Part shown: positions 34,053-43,333 of the stretch, in pieces | Numbering within the stretch: the stretch's first letter is position 1 | Layout: each line of letters opens with the position of its first letter | From: Arachnia propionica | Lineage (GTDB): Bacteria > Actinomycetota > Actinomycetes > Propionibacteriales > Propionibacteriaceae | Direction: 5' to 3' | DNA length: 45,217 bases | NCBI RefSeq assembly: GCF_003932785.1 | Contig: NZ_RQYT01000022.1 | Coordinates: 1 to 45,217 of the forward strand | Position numbers and translations under genes: made by a program | The notes under the pieces: generated by a model | What the model was told of the DNA's origin: nothing | Database searches by the model: none | The model's input: only the letters and a program-made list of their open reading frames with translations

Positions 34053-34949
34053 ATGTCCGTCGTCGTGGCCGGATCACTCAACGTCGATCTCCACCTGCAC
34101 CTCGACCGCCACCCCCACCCCGGGGAAACCCTCCTCGCCTCCGGAGGCACCCTCTCCCCCGGCGGCAAGGGCGCCAACCAGGCCTGCGCCGCAGCCCTGG
34201 CCGGGGCGACGGTCACGTTGCTCGGCGCCGTCGGCGACGACGACGCCAGCCAGACCGCCCTTTCCCTGCTCCGCGGCGCCGGGGTGGACCTCAGCCACGT
34301 CGCCCGGGTCCCGGGGCCGACGGGACTGGCCGTGGTCTCCGTGGACGCCCGGGGCGAGAACACCGTCGTGGTGGTGCCGGGCGCGAACGCGGAGGTGACG
34401 GCCGAGACGGTCGCGGGCTGGGCCCCGATCCTCGCCGCCGCCCCCATCGTCGTGTCCCAGGGTGAACTGTCCAGGGCCGCGACCGAGGCCGTCGCCCACG
34501 CCGCGACGGGGCGGTGGCTGCTCAACCTGGCCCCGGTCATCGACCTGGACCCGGACGTCATCCGACGCGCCGATCCCCTCGTCGTCAACGAGCACGAGGC
34601 GCAGGCCGCCCTCAGCCAGCTCGGCGGGCCTGCCGTCGACGAGCCGGAGGTCCTCGTCGCGGAGTTGCGGCGGGCGGGACTCGCCTCGGTGGTGCTCACC
34701 CTGGGCGCGGCGGGCGCCATTGTCGCTGACGGGGCGGGCACCGAGCACGTGCCGAGCCCGACGGTGCACGCCGTCGACACCGTCGGCGCCGGCGACGCCT
34801 TCACAGGGGCCCTGGCCGCTCGCCTGGCCGAGGGGTCCACCCTCGTCGAGGCGGCCCGGTACGCGGCACGGTTCGCCGCCCACACCGTCCAGTTCGAGGG
34901 GGCCCAGACCTCCTACCCGGCCCCGGGAACCGAGCTCCCGCAGGTGTGA
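34053..34949 (+). CDS. PfkB family sugar kinase, ribokinase-like
   Basis: A 298-residue PfkB-family kinase. The start VVVAGSLNVDLHLHLDRHP and GGKGANQACAAALAG (about 36-50) are close to ribokinase. The C-terminal signature is HAVDTVGAGDAFTGAL, with the catalytic base Asp in GAGDAF near 247. Ribose is the likely sugar, but another pentose or nucleoside cannot be excluded. Translation starts at an ATG with AGGAGG 7 nt upstream. It lacks ribose transporter genes next to it. Confidence 0.87.
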   Translation: MSVVVAGSLNVDLHLHLDRHPHPGETLLASGGTLSPGGKGANQACAAALAGATVTLLGAVGDDDASQTALSLLRGAGVDLSHVARVPGPTGLAVVSVDARGENTVVVVPGANAEVTAETVAGWAPILAAAPIVVSQGELSRAATEAVAHAATGRWLLNLAPVIDLDPDVIRRADPLVVNEHEAQAALSQLGGPAVDEPEVLVAELRRAGLASVVLTLGAAGAIVADGAGTEHVPSPTVHAVDTVGAGDAFTGALAARLAEGSTLVEAARYAARFAAHTVQFEGAQTSYPAPGTELPQV

Positions 34950-34952
34950 CCG

Positions 34953-35183
34953 ATGCCCCGTTCCGCCCCCACGCCGATGTGTCCCCTCAGGCCGGACACC
35001 CCGTGCGGCCTGTGCGTCCCCGGGGCGGACGGACCGCACAACTGTCAGACGGTCCGGCTTGTCATGGACGACCCCGACCTCAGGAGCATGTGGCGAGAGC
35101 AGCGGGTCAGCGCGCGTAGGCAGCCAGCCAGCGCTCCACCTCGGCCAGATAACGGGCGCGGGGCTCCTTGGCCGACAGCATGA
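34953..35183 (+). CDS. Small Cys-containing protein (DUF6767-like)
   Basis: A 76-residue protein that begins 3 bp after the ribokinase-like stop. It has the motif MCPLRPDTPCGLC near residues 9-21, then GPHNC and VRLVMDDPDLR. Three or four cysteines in this pattern suggest a metal site. It resembles the actinobacterial family I know as DUF6767; the assignment is from memory. Its last 77 bp overlap the convergent hydrolase gene. The C-terminal third is Pro/Arg-rich and may be poorly conserved. Confidence 0.65.
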   Translation: MPRSAPTPMCPLRPDTPCGLCVPGADGPHNCQTVRLVMDDPDLRSMWREQRVSARRQPASAPPRPDNGRGAPWPTA

Positions 35184-36057
35184 GGTCGTGCTTGCCGCCG
35201 TCGATCCGCACGAGGGTGATGTGGTTACCGAGCATCGGGGCCCTCGCGGCGAGGGAGTCCACGTCGAGGACGACGTCAGCCTCCTTCAACTCCTCGCTCC
35301 AGGTCCGGTTGAAGTCCGAGCGGGCGCTGATGGCCATGAGGATCGGAACGTCGATTCCCAACCCGGCGGCCACCCTCGCCTGCCCCCGCATGATCGCGGT
35401 CCCCCATCCCACCCGCGGCAGGAACGCCGGGTCACCCTTGAGGTTGAGGTTGTAGTCCCACTCGCCGTCCTCGTGGATGGAGATGGAGCGACGGTAGAAG
35501 CCGGGATCGGACACCGCGAGGGCGCGCGTCGGGGACACCGCTCCCACGGCCCCGAAGGCGGCCGAGAGCGCGGGTCGCCACATCCCGTTGGAGCTGAGCT
35601 CCAGCCACGGCGAGTTCAGGATGAGTCCCTTCGCCACGTCCGGCCGCTCGGCCAGGTACAGCGCCGCGATGAGACCACCCGTGGAGTGCGCCATGAAGAC
35701 GATCTCCTCCGCCGTGCCGCGGATGATCTCGACGGCACGGTCAAGCTCCTCGAAGTACTCGGCGAGGTCCGGGGTGTACCCGGCGAGCTGCCCGGTGCGC
35801 AGCGACCTGCCGTAGCGGCGGAGGTCCAGCGCGAAGAAGTCGTACCCGAACGAGTCGACGGCATCCGCCAACTCGACCTGGAAGAAGTAGTCGTTCCAGC
35901 CGTGGAGGTACAGCAGCGCCCTGGCCCGGGTTGGCTCACGCCGACGCACCAGCGTCGCCACCACGTCCTGTTCGGGCTCGCCCGGGTAGTGGGCGGCGTC
36001 GTCAAGGACGAGCGTCAGCTCCTGGAATCCCTCGAGCTCCGAGTCGGGGACCCACAC
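35107..36057 (-). CDS. Alpha/beta hydrolase (lysophospholipase-like)
   Basis: A 316-residue serine hydrolase of the Hydrolase_4 type. The oxyanion region is LLYLHGWNDYFFQ, and the nucleophile elbow is VFMAHSTGGLIAAL. The acid and the final His are in ILMAISARSDFN and RIDGGKHDLMLS. No signal peptide is present, so it acts inside the cell, probably as an esterase or monoacylglycerol lipase. The start is uncertain. GTG at 36057 falls just after the DUF3073 stop, whereas the open frame to 36156 overlaps that gene in another frame and has a low-complexity sequence. Confidence 0.85.
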   Translation of the reverse strand: MWVPDSELEGFQELTLVLDDAAHYPGEPEQDVVATLVRRREPTRARALLYLHGWNDYFFQVELADAVDSFGYDFFALDLRRYGRSLRTGQLAGYTPDLAEYFEELDRAVEIIRGTAEEIVFMAHSTGGLIAALYLAERPDVAKGLILNSPWLELSSNGMWRPALSAAFGAVGAVSPTRALAVSDPGFYRRSISIHEDGEWDYNLNLKGDPAFLPRVGWGTAIMRGQARVAAGLGIDVPILMAISARSDFNRTWSEELKEADVVLDVDSLAARAPMLGNHITLVRIDGGKHDLMLSAKEPRARYLAEVERWLAAYAR

Positions 36058-36067
36058 CGACGTCGGG

Positions 36068-36301
36068 TCAGGGACGGTCGTCGTCGGCAGAGCCGTCGTC
36101 CTCGAACTCCACGTCCGCGTCGTCGTTGTACTGCTCCGCGAGATCGGCATACGCATCGGGAATGTCGGACGAGGACCCTCGGTCGTTGTAGCTCTCGCCC
36201 CGAAGCTCTCGCTCGAGTGACGCGAAATCGGTCTCCACCGAGCGATACTTCAGATCGCGGGCCACCTTCGTCTGCTTCGCCTTTGCACGGCCGCGCCCCA
36301 T
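36068..36301 (-). CDS. DUF3073 family protein
   Basis: A 77-residue protein typical of DUF3073, found almost only in actinobacteria. It begins with MGRGRAKAKQTKVARDLKY, a basic head that could bind nucleic acid. It ends in an Asp/Glu-rich tail (DDADVEFEDDGSADDD). GAGGGGG upstream of the ATG is a Shine-Dalgarno. The function of the family is unknown. The hydrolase gene starts about 10 bp after its stop. Confidence 0.92.
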   Translation of the reverse strand: MGRGRAKAKQTKVARDLKYRSVETDFASLERELRGESYNDRGSSSDIPDAYADLAEQYNDDADVEFEDDGSADDDRP

Positions 36302-36419
36302 ATGGGTCGACCCCCTCGCTCAATCATCGCGGTTCACCGCGGAATCTGGTCAGTTGTCTCGTGGGCCCGAGAATACCGGAGTAACGCGAGGACCTCAAAG
36401 CACACGCGTTCGCATGCCC

Positions 36420-38673
<2,254 letters not shown>

Positions 38674-38690
38674 CCGGTTGCGCACCACGC

Positions 38691-38727
38691 GTGGGGCCGT
38701 CTCTCCTCAGGGCTGGGACGGCCCCAC
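38691..38727 (+). terminator. Terminator hairpin after idh
   Basis: GTGGGGCCGTC (38691-38701) and GACGGCCCCAC (38717-38727) form an 11-bp stem, 18 bp after the stop. No U-tract is present. Confidence 0.8.
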
Positions 38728-38804
38728 ACGCCATCTGGATGACAGGGTTGAAGACGGCCTCCACTAGGCCCTGGACCCCCACCACCCCCCACCGTCCAAA
38801 CGGA

Positions 38805-38846
38805 TGACGTTGAGGCGTCAACAGCCCTTCCCCCAGTTGTTACATT
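38805..38846 (+). promoter_or_regulatory. Promoter of the glycan operon with small inverted repeat
   Basis: TCAACA (38818-38823), a 17-bp spacer and TACATT (38841-38846) make a plausible promoter. GTTGA-GGCG-TCAAC (38809-38822) and the interleaved TGACG/CGTCA sit over the -35 and could be an operator. The predicted leader of about 50 nt has AGAGGGGG before the ATG at 38902. Confidence 0.55.
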
Positions 38847-38901
38847 GCACTCCTCGGAGGCTGGTTCGACAGGGACGCTTACCAGAGGGGGTCGGACAAC
38901 C

Positions 38902-39204
38902 ATGCACCATGCGATGCTCGTGGTCGCTTTCGTCGCCCTCGCACTCGTGTTCACCATGACCGAGCTCCACATCCGTCGGCGACTGCGGCAGTTCCGCCGG
39001 GTTCAGCTGTTCTGCTACAGCAGCTCCTACCTCGGCGCGATGGCCAACGCCTCGTGCCTGCTCCACGACCCCCCGGAGGCCTTCCGCCACTGGAGTGTCC
39101 TCCTCGGCGTCGCCTGCGTCGCCGTGCAGATCCTGCTCCTGATGAGGGGCTGGACCAGGTCCCGCCTGCCGATGCGGGCGCTTCCCGCGGAATCCACCCA
39201 ATGA
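38902..39204 (+). CDS. Small three-TM protein, first gene of glycan operon
   Basis: A 100-residue membrane protein with three hydrophobic segments at about 4-22, 37-54 and 66-81. Between the first two is the basic loop RRRLRQFRR (25-33), which should be cytoplasmic. Residues 18-53 align without gaps to residues 22-57 of the PIG-L protein two genes downstream, with 10 of 36 identical, including RR, F, S, AN and CL. It therefore looks like a free-standing version of that enzyme's membrane anchor. The start is set by AGAGGGGG upstream; an in-frame start at 38845 lies in the promoter. Its stop overlaps the next start (ATGA). Function is unknown. Confidence 0.8.
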   Translation: MHHAMLVVAFVALALVFTMTELHIRRRLRQFRRVQLFCYSSSYLGAMANASCLLHDPPEAFRHWSVLLGVACVAVQILLLMRGWTRSRLPMRALPAESTQ

Positions 39205-40502
39205 GCCCCCTCATGACGGCACTCGCCGTGGTGGCCCTGCCCGGCGTGCTGCTCGGATTCGTCCACTGGGTGTGGTACCCGTTCTCGGTCCTGTTCGAGT
39301 TCCGCCAGCACTCGCCGGGAGTGCTGTACCGGGGGGTGCGGGTCAGCGTCATCATCCCCGCCTACAACGAGGGGGTCGTGCTCCACGCATCCGTGGCCTC
39401 CGTCCTCGACAGCGGCTACTCCAACCTGCAGGTCATCGTCGTCAACGACGGCTCCACCGACAACACCTGGGAGATCATGCAGGCCTTCGCGGCCGACCCC
39501 CGGGTCGTGCTCATCAACAAACCCAACGGTGGCAAGGGGTCGGCCCTCAACGCGGGCATCGACGTCGCCGACGGTGAGGTGCTGCTGTTCGTCGACGCCG
39601 ACGGACTGTTCACGAAGACCACCATCCCCAGGCTCCTCGCCGGGTTCCGGCACCACAACGTCGGAGCCGTGTGCGGCAACGACCAGCCGATCAACGTCAC
39701 CGGTCCCCTGACCCGACTGCTGGCGCTCATGACCCACGTCGGCACCGGCCTCACCCGTCGCGCCCTCGCGTTGCTCGGGATCCTGCCGATCGTCTCCGGC
39801 AACTCGGGCGCCTTCCTCGCCCGGGTGGTGCGGGAGGTCGGCGGGTTCAGGACCGACACCCTCGGCGAGGATCTCGAACTGACATGGCGGGTCCAGTTCG
39901 CCGGGTACGACGTGGAGTTCGCCCCGCGGGCCCTCGTCCTCGCCGAGGTGCCCTCCACCCTGCGGGGCCTGTGGAAGCAGCGGGTCCGTTGGCAACGCGG
40001 CCTCATCCAGACCGCGCGCATCCACCGTCACCGCGCCCTGCGCCTGCCGCGCAGCCGGTTCGACTGGTACCTACCACTCAACCTGCTCTCCATGCTCATC
40101 GCCCCGGTGCTGCAGCTCATCGCCCTCGTCCTGTTCCTCGCCGTCCTCGCGACGGGGGAGCTCCGGATCGAGTCGTGGTGGGCGGCGGTGCTGCTGCTCG
40201 GCCTCGAGGTGACGCTCGGAGCGGCGGTGATCGCCCTGCTTCTCGACCGGGCATGGCACAACCTGCCCCTGCTCATCGTCCTTCCCCTGTGGCTCCCGTT
40301 GGGCCTGTTCCTCTCCGCCGCCACCGCACGCGCCATCTGGGCCGAGCTGCGGGGCACCGCGTCGACCTGGAACAAGCTGGAACGCACCGGCGTCCGCAAC
40401 CGGACCGCCAAGGAGGAGCCGCTCGATTTCGAGGTGGGCATCGAACCACCCCCACAGTCTGGAGTCAACGCCCCAACTCCGCCCCTCACCGTTGCTCGTT
40501 GA
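39201..40502 (+). CDS. Processive GT2 glycosyltransferase (PgaC/NodC/HAS-like)
   Basis: A 433-residue membrane synthase. One transmembrane helix (about 5-31) precedes the cytoplasmic GT-A domain: VSVIIPAYNEG (48-58), VVNDGSTDNTW (80-90), the DxD in FVDADG (Asp132, Asp134), the base in GEDLEL (Glu223, Asp224), and QRVRW (260-264). QxxRW marks a polymerising enzyme like those for chitin-type, poly-N-acetylglucosamine or hyaluronan chains. Three or four C-terminal helices (about 290-318, 326-349, 354-376) could form the exit channel. The next gene encodes a sugar N-deacetylase, which suggests an N-acetylhexosamine product. The product is inferred, not shown. Confidence 0.88.
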   Translation: MSPLMTALAVVALPGVLLGFVHWVWYPFSVLFEFRQHSPGVLYRGVRVSVIIPAYNEGVVLHASVASVLDSGYSNLQVIVVNDGSTDNTWEIMQAFAADPRVVLINKPNGGKGSALNAGIDVADGEVLLFVDADGLFTKTTIPRLLAGFRHHNVGAVCGNDQPINVTGPLTRLLALMTHVGTGLTRRALALLGILPIVSGNSGAFLARVVREVGGFRTDTLGEDLELTWRVQFAGYDVEFAPRALVLAEVPSTLRGLWKQRVRWQRGLIQTARIHRHRALRLPRSRFDWYLPLNLLSMLIAPVLQLIALVLFLAVLATGELRIESWWAAVLLLGLEVTLGAAVIALLLDRAWHNLPLLIVLPLWLPLGLFLSAATARAIWAELRGTASTWNKLERTGVRNRTAKEEPLDFEVGIEPPPQSGVNAPTPPLTVAR

Positions 40503-40514
40503 AAGGAACACATC

Positions 40515-41420
40515 GTGTCGGACCCACTGGTGCATCTCACCCTGATATCCCTGCACATCCTCGCCGTGTTCCTGTACACACTGGGAAGGGTCAACCTGGC
40601 CCGCCGGATCAGCCACTACCGGCTGCTGAGTCGCTTCGCCTGCATCAGCGCCGGGGTCATGATCCCGGCCAACCTCGCCTGCCTGTCCACCCCCAGCGGG
40701 ACCATCCACCCGTTGACACAGTCCTTCTCCATCGCCTCATTGCTGGCTCTCGCCGCCCTCACCTGGTACTTCCGGCACCCTTCCTGCAAACAGGACCCCT
40801 CGCGCGTCGTCCTGGCCATCGGCGCCCATCCCGACGACCTGGAGCTCGCCTGCTCCGGAACACTGGCCCGCCTGGTCGACCACGGCCACCGGGTCCACGC
40901 GCTGGTCATGACGCACGGAGCGATCGGCGGCGACCCGAGCATCAGGCCCGATGAGGCCCGCGACGGGGCACGTTTCCTCGGCCTGACCTCCTGCGACCTC
41001 CACGACCTGCCCGACACCCACCTCGCGGAGAGCAGCCACACCATGGTCTCCCTCATCGAGGCCGCCATCGCCCGGCACAACCCGCATCTCATTCTCACCC
41101 ACTCCGCGAACGACCAGCACCAGGACCACGTCGCGGTGCACTGGGCGACGCGGCGGGCCGCGCGGAACCATCCGGCGATCATCTGCTACGAGTCCCCGTC
41201 GGCGACCCCCGCCTTCTGCCCCCACGCCTATGTCGACGTCTCCGGGTACCTCGACACGAAACAGATGGCGGTGGAACTCCACAAGGACCAGTCCGCCAAG
41301 CCCTACATGGCGAACTCCGTCCTACAGGGGATGGCGACGTTCCGCGGCAGGCAGGGACGCATGGACGACGCGGAGGGCTTCGAGGTCATCCGGCTGCCGC
41401 TGTTCGGGGGCATCCTGTGA
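40515..41420 (+). CDS. Membrane-anchored PIG-L family de-N-acetylase
   Basis: A 301-residue protein. The N-terminal 87 residues hold three transmembrane segments (about 5-23, 41-58, 70-86), and the rest is a PIG-L/LmbE zinc deacetylase. Zinc ligands are AHPDD (104-108) and HQDH (202-205), and GTLARL follows as in the family. Positive charges in loop RVNLARRISHYR (25-36) and after the third helix (RHPSCK) place the enzyme domain in the cytoplasm. It should remove acetyl from an N-acetyl amino sugar. The start is GTG with GAAAGGA upstream. Its stop overlaps the ATP-grasp start (GTGA). Most PIG-L proteins lack this anchor. Confidence 0.87.
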   Translation: MSDPLVHLTLISLHILAVFLYTLGRVNLARRISHYRLLSRFACISAGVMIPANLACLSTPSGTIHPLTQSFSIASLLALAALTWYFRHPSCKQDPSRVVLAIGAHPDDLELACSGTLARLVDHGHRVHALVMTHGAIGGDPSIRPDEARDGARFLGLTSCDLHDLPDTHLAESSHTMVSLIEAAIARHNPHLILTHSANDQHQDHVAVHWATRRAARNHPAIICYESPSATPAFCPHAYVDVSGYLDTKQMAVELHKDQSAKPYMANSVLQGMATFRGRQGRMDDAEGFEVIRLPLFGGIL

Positions 41421-42268
41421 TCCGCGTCCTCGTCACCGGTGCCTGCGGACCCGCCGGACGGTCCCTGCTCGACCAGCTGTCCGCCCGCGGGGTGACCGCA
41501 GTCGGCTGCGACATGATGCCCGAGCCGCGGGCCGACGGCATCGAGGTCCTCGGTGTCCTGCCCGCCCGCGACCCCGGCTACCTCCAGGATCTGGACCAGC
41601 TGGTCCTCGCCCAGAACGCCACCCTCCTCATCCCCACCGTCCAGGAGGAACTCCCGATCGTCGCCGAGGACCCGCCGTTCCAGGCGCTGATCTCCTCGGA
41701 GGAGACGATACGGATCTGCGACGACAAGTGGCTCACCGGCCAGCACCTGGCAGCTGCCGGGGTTCCGGTGCCCGCCACCGTCCGCGCCGAGTCCGCACTG
41801 CCTGCCGACATCGCACCCCTCGGCCTACCCGTCCTCAGCAAGCCACGTGTCTCGCGCGGTGGCCGGGGCGTGGAACTCCACGACCAGCTCAACACGATCC
41901 CGAAGGAGCAAGGCGTGCTGCTGAGCGAGTTCGCGCCCGGCACCGAGTACTGCGTGCAGATGCTGCGGGGGCTCGGCCAGGACCTGTGCGTCGTGCTGGA
42001 GAAGACCGCGCTGCGGGAGGGACGTGTGGGCAATGCCGACGCGGTGCGTCGCGTCGAGGTGCCGGATGTGGCCGAGGTGGCGACGGCGGCCTGCGAGGCC
42101 TTGGGGATCCGTGGCCCGGCTGACCTCGACATCCGACGCCGCGATGACGGCACCCCGCTCGTCATCGAGGTCAACGCCCGGTTCGGGGCCCAGAGCGCCC
42201 ACGCCCCGGAGATCATCGACGCGGTGCTCGCCTGGCACGTCGCCCGCAGGGCAGCGGCCGAGGTGTGA
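41417..42268 (+). CDS. ATP-grasp family ligase, last gene of glycan operon
   Basis: A 283-residue ATP-grasp enzyme of the carbamoyl-phosphate-synthase-like, PylC-like branch. A Rossmann-like pre-domain starts with VLVTGACGPAGRSLL. Lys142 in LSKPRVSRGGRG should bind ATP. The metal-binding residues are in LVIEVNARFG (Glu251, Asn253). Such enzymes join a carboxylate to an amine through an acyl phosphate. The amine could be one exposed by the PIG-L enzyme, but that is inference. Start GTG 41417 overlaps the upstream stop. It converges on purM with a 24-bp gap. The length is on the short side for this branch. Confidence 0.82.
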   Translation: MIRVLVTGACGPAGRSLLDQLSARGVTAVGCDMMPEPRADGIEVLGVLPARDPGYLQDLDQLVLAQNATLLIPTVQEELPIVAEDPPFQALISSEETIRICDDKWLTGQHLAAAGVPVPATVRAESALPADIAPLGLPVLSKPRVSRGGRGVELHDQLNTIPKEQGVLLSEFAPGTEYCVQMLRGLGQDLCVVLEKTALREGRVGNADAVRRVEVPDVAEVATAACEALGIRGPADLDIRRRDDGTPLVIEVNARFGAQSAHAPEIIDAVLAWHVARRAAAEV

Positions 42269-42292
42269 CAGGGGCGCCCTCTGAGACGACCT

Positions 42293-43333
42293 CTAAACCA
42301 GTTCAGCCACGCCGTCGCCGTCGTGGTCCTCGATCCGGCCGAGGACCCAGGCGTCAATCCCCCGGTCGTTGAGGAGGGTCACGGCCCGGTCGACCTCGGT
42401 GTCGGGAAGCACCGCCACCATGCCGACCCCCATGTTGAGGGTGGCCTCGATGTCGGGCTGGGACACCTTCCCGACCTGCTGGACGAGCTGGAAGATGGCG
42501 GGCGGGGTCCAGGAGTCGCGGCGCAGCACGGCCCGTTTGCCCGCCGGGATGACGCGGGCCAGGTTGTTGGCGAGTCCGCCGCCCGTGATGTGGCTGAAGG
42601 CGTGGCACTCGACCTCACGGATGAGGGCGAGCACGTCGAGCGCGTAGACCCGCGTCGGGGTGAGCAGTTCTTCACCGAGAGTGCGGCCGAGCTCGTCGAC
42701 GTGGCGGTCCAACGACCAGCCCGCCTCCGTCAGCAGCACGTGCCGGACCAGCGAGTAACCGTTGGAGTGGAGGCCCGAGGAGGCCAGCGCCAGCACCACG
42801 TCCCCGGCGCGGATGCGGTCGGCGCCGAGGATGGCGTCCCGCTCCACGACCCCCGTCGTCGCACCCGCGATGTCGTACTCGTCCGGGCCGAGAAGACCGG
42901 GATGCTCCGCGGTCTCGCCACCGACGAGGGAGCACCCGGCCGCGACGCAGGCGTCGGCGATCCCGGAGACGATGGCCGCGATGCGTTCAGGCACCACCCT
43001 GCCGCAGGCGACGTAGTCGGTGACGAACAGCGGCTCGGCCCCGCAGACGACGAGGTCGTCGACGAGCATCCCGATGAGGTCGAAGCCGATGGTGTCGTGC
43101 TTGTCGAGGGCCTGGGCGATCGCCACCTTCGTGCCCACCCCGTCGGTGGAGGTGGCCAGCACCGGATGGCGGTAGTCCTTGAGGGCGGAGGCGTCGAAGA
43201 ACCCGGCGAAACCGCCGAGGCCACCCAGCACCTCGGGACGTCGGGTGCGGGCGACGGAGGCCTTCATGAGGTCGACGGCGCGGTCCCCCGCCTCGATGTC
43301 GACCCCGGCGCGGGCGTAGGCGGATGGGCTCAT
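42293..43333 (-). CDS. purM: Phosphoribosylformylglycinamidine cyclo-ligase
   Basis: A 346-residue AIR synthetase, normal length. It converts formylglycinamidine ribonucleotide to aminoimidazole ribonucleotide in purine synthesis. The start YARAGVDIEAGDRAVDLMK, the ATP-site KDYRHPVLATSTDGVGTK split near 50-70, and VVCGAEPLFVTDYVACG, LVGGETAEHPG and FSHITGGGLANNL are all present. It overlaps the purF stop by 4 nt and is translated from the same message. Confidence 0.97.
   Translation of the reverse strand: MSPSAYARAGVDIEAGDRAVDLMKASVARTRRPEVLGGLGGFAGFFDASALKDYRHPVLATSTDGVGTKVAIAQALDKHDTIGFDLIGMLVDDLVVCGAEPLFVTDYVACGRVVPERIAAIVSGIADACVAAGCSLVGGETAEHPGLLGPDEYDIAGATTGVVERDAILGADRIRAGDVVLALASSGLHSNGYSLVRHVLLTEAGWSLDRHVDELGRTLGEELLTPTRVYALDVLALIREVECHAFSHITGGGLANNLARVIPAGKRAVLRRDSWTPPAIFQLVQQVGKVSQPDIEATLNMGVGMVAVLPDTEVDRAVTLLNDRGIDAWVLGRIEDHDGDGVAELV

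Noticed and set aside
38805-38901. c-di-GMP riboswitch upstream of the glycan operon
   Set aside because: Only a small hairpin and a CGGAGG-like stretch are present; the conserved riboswitch junction is missing.
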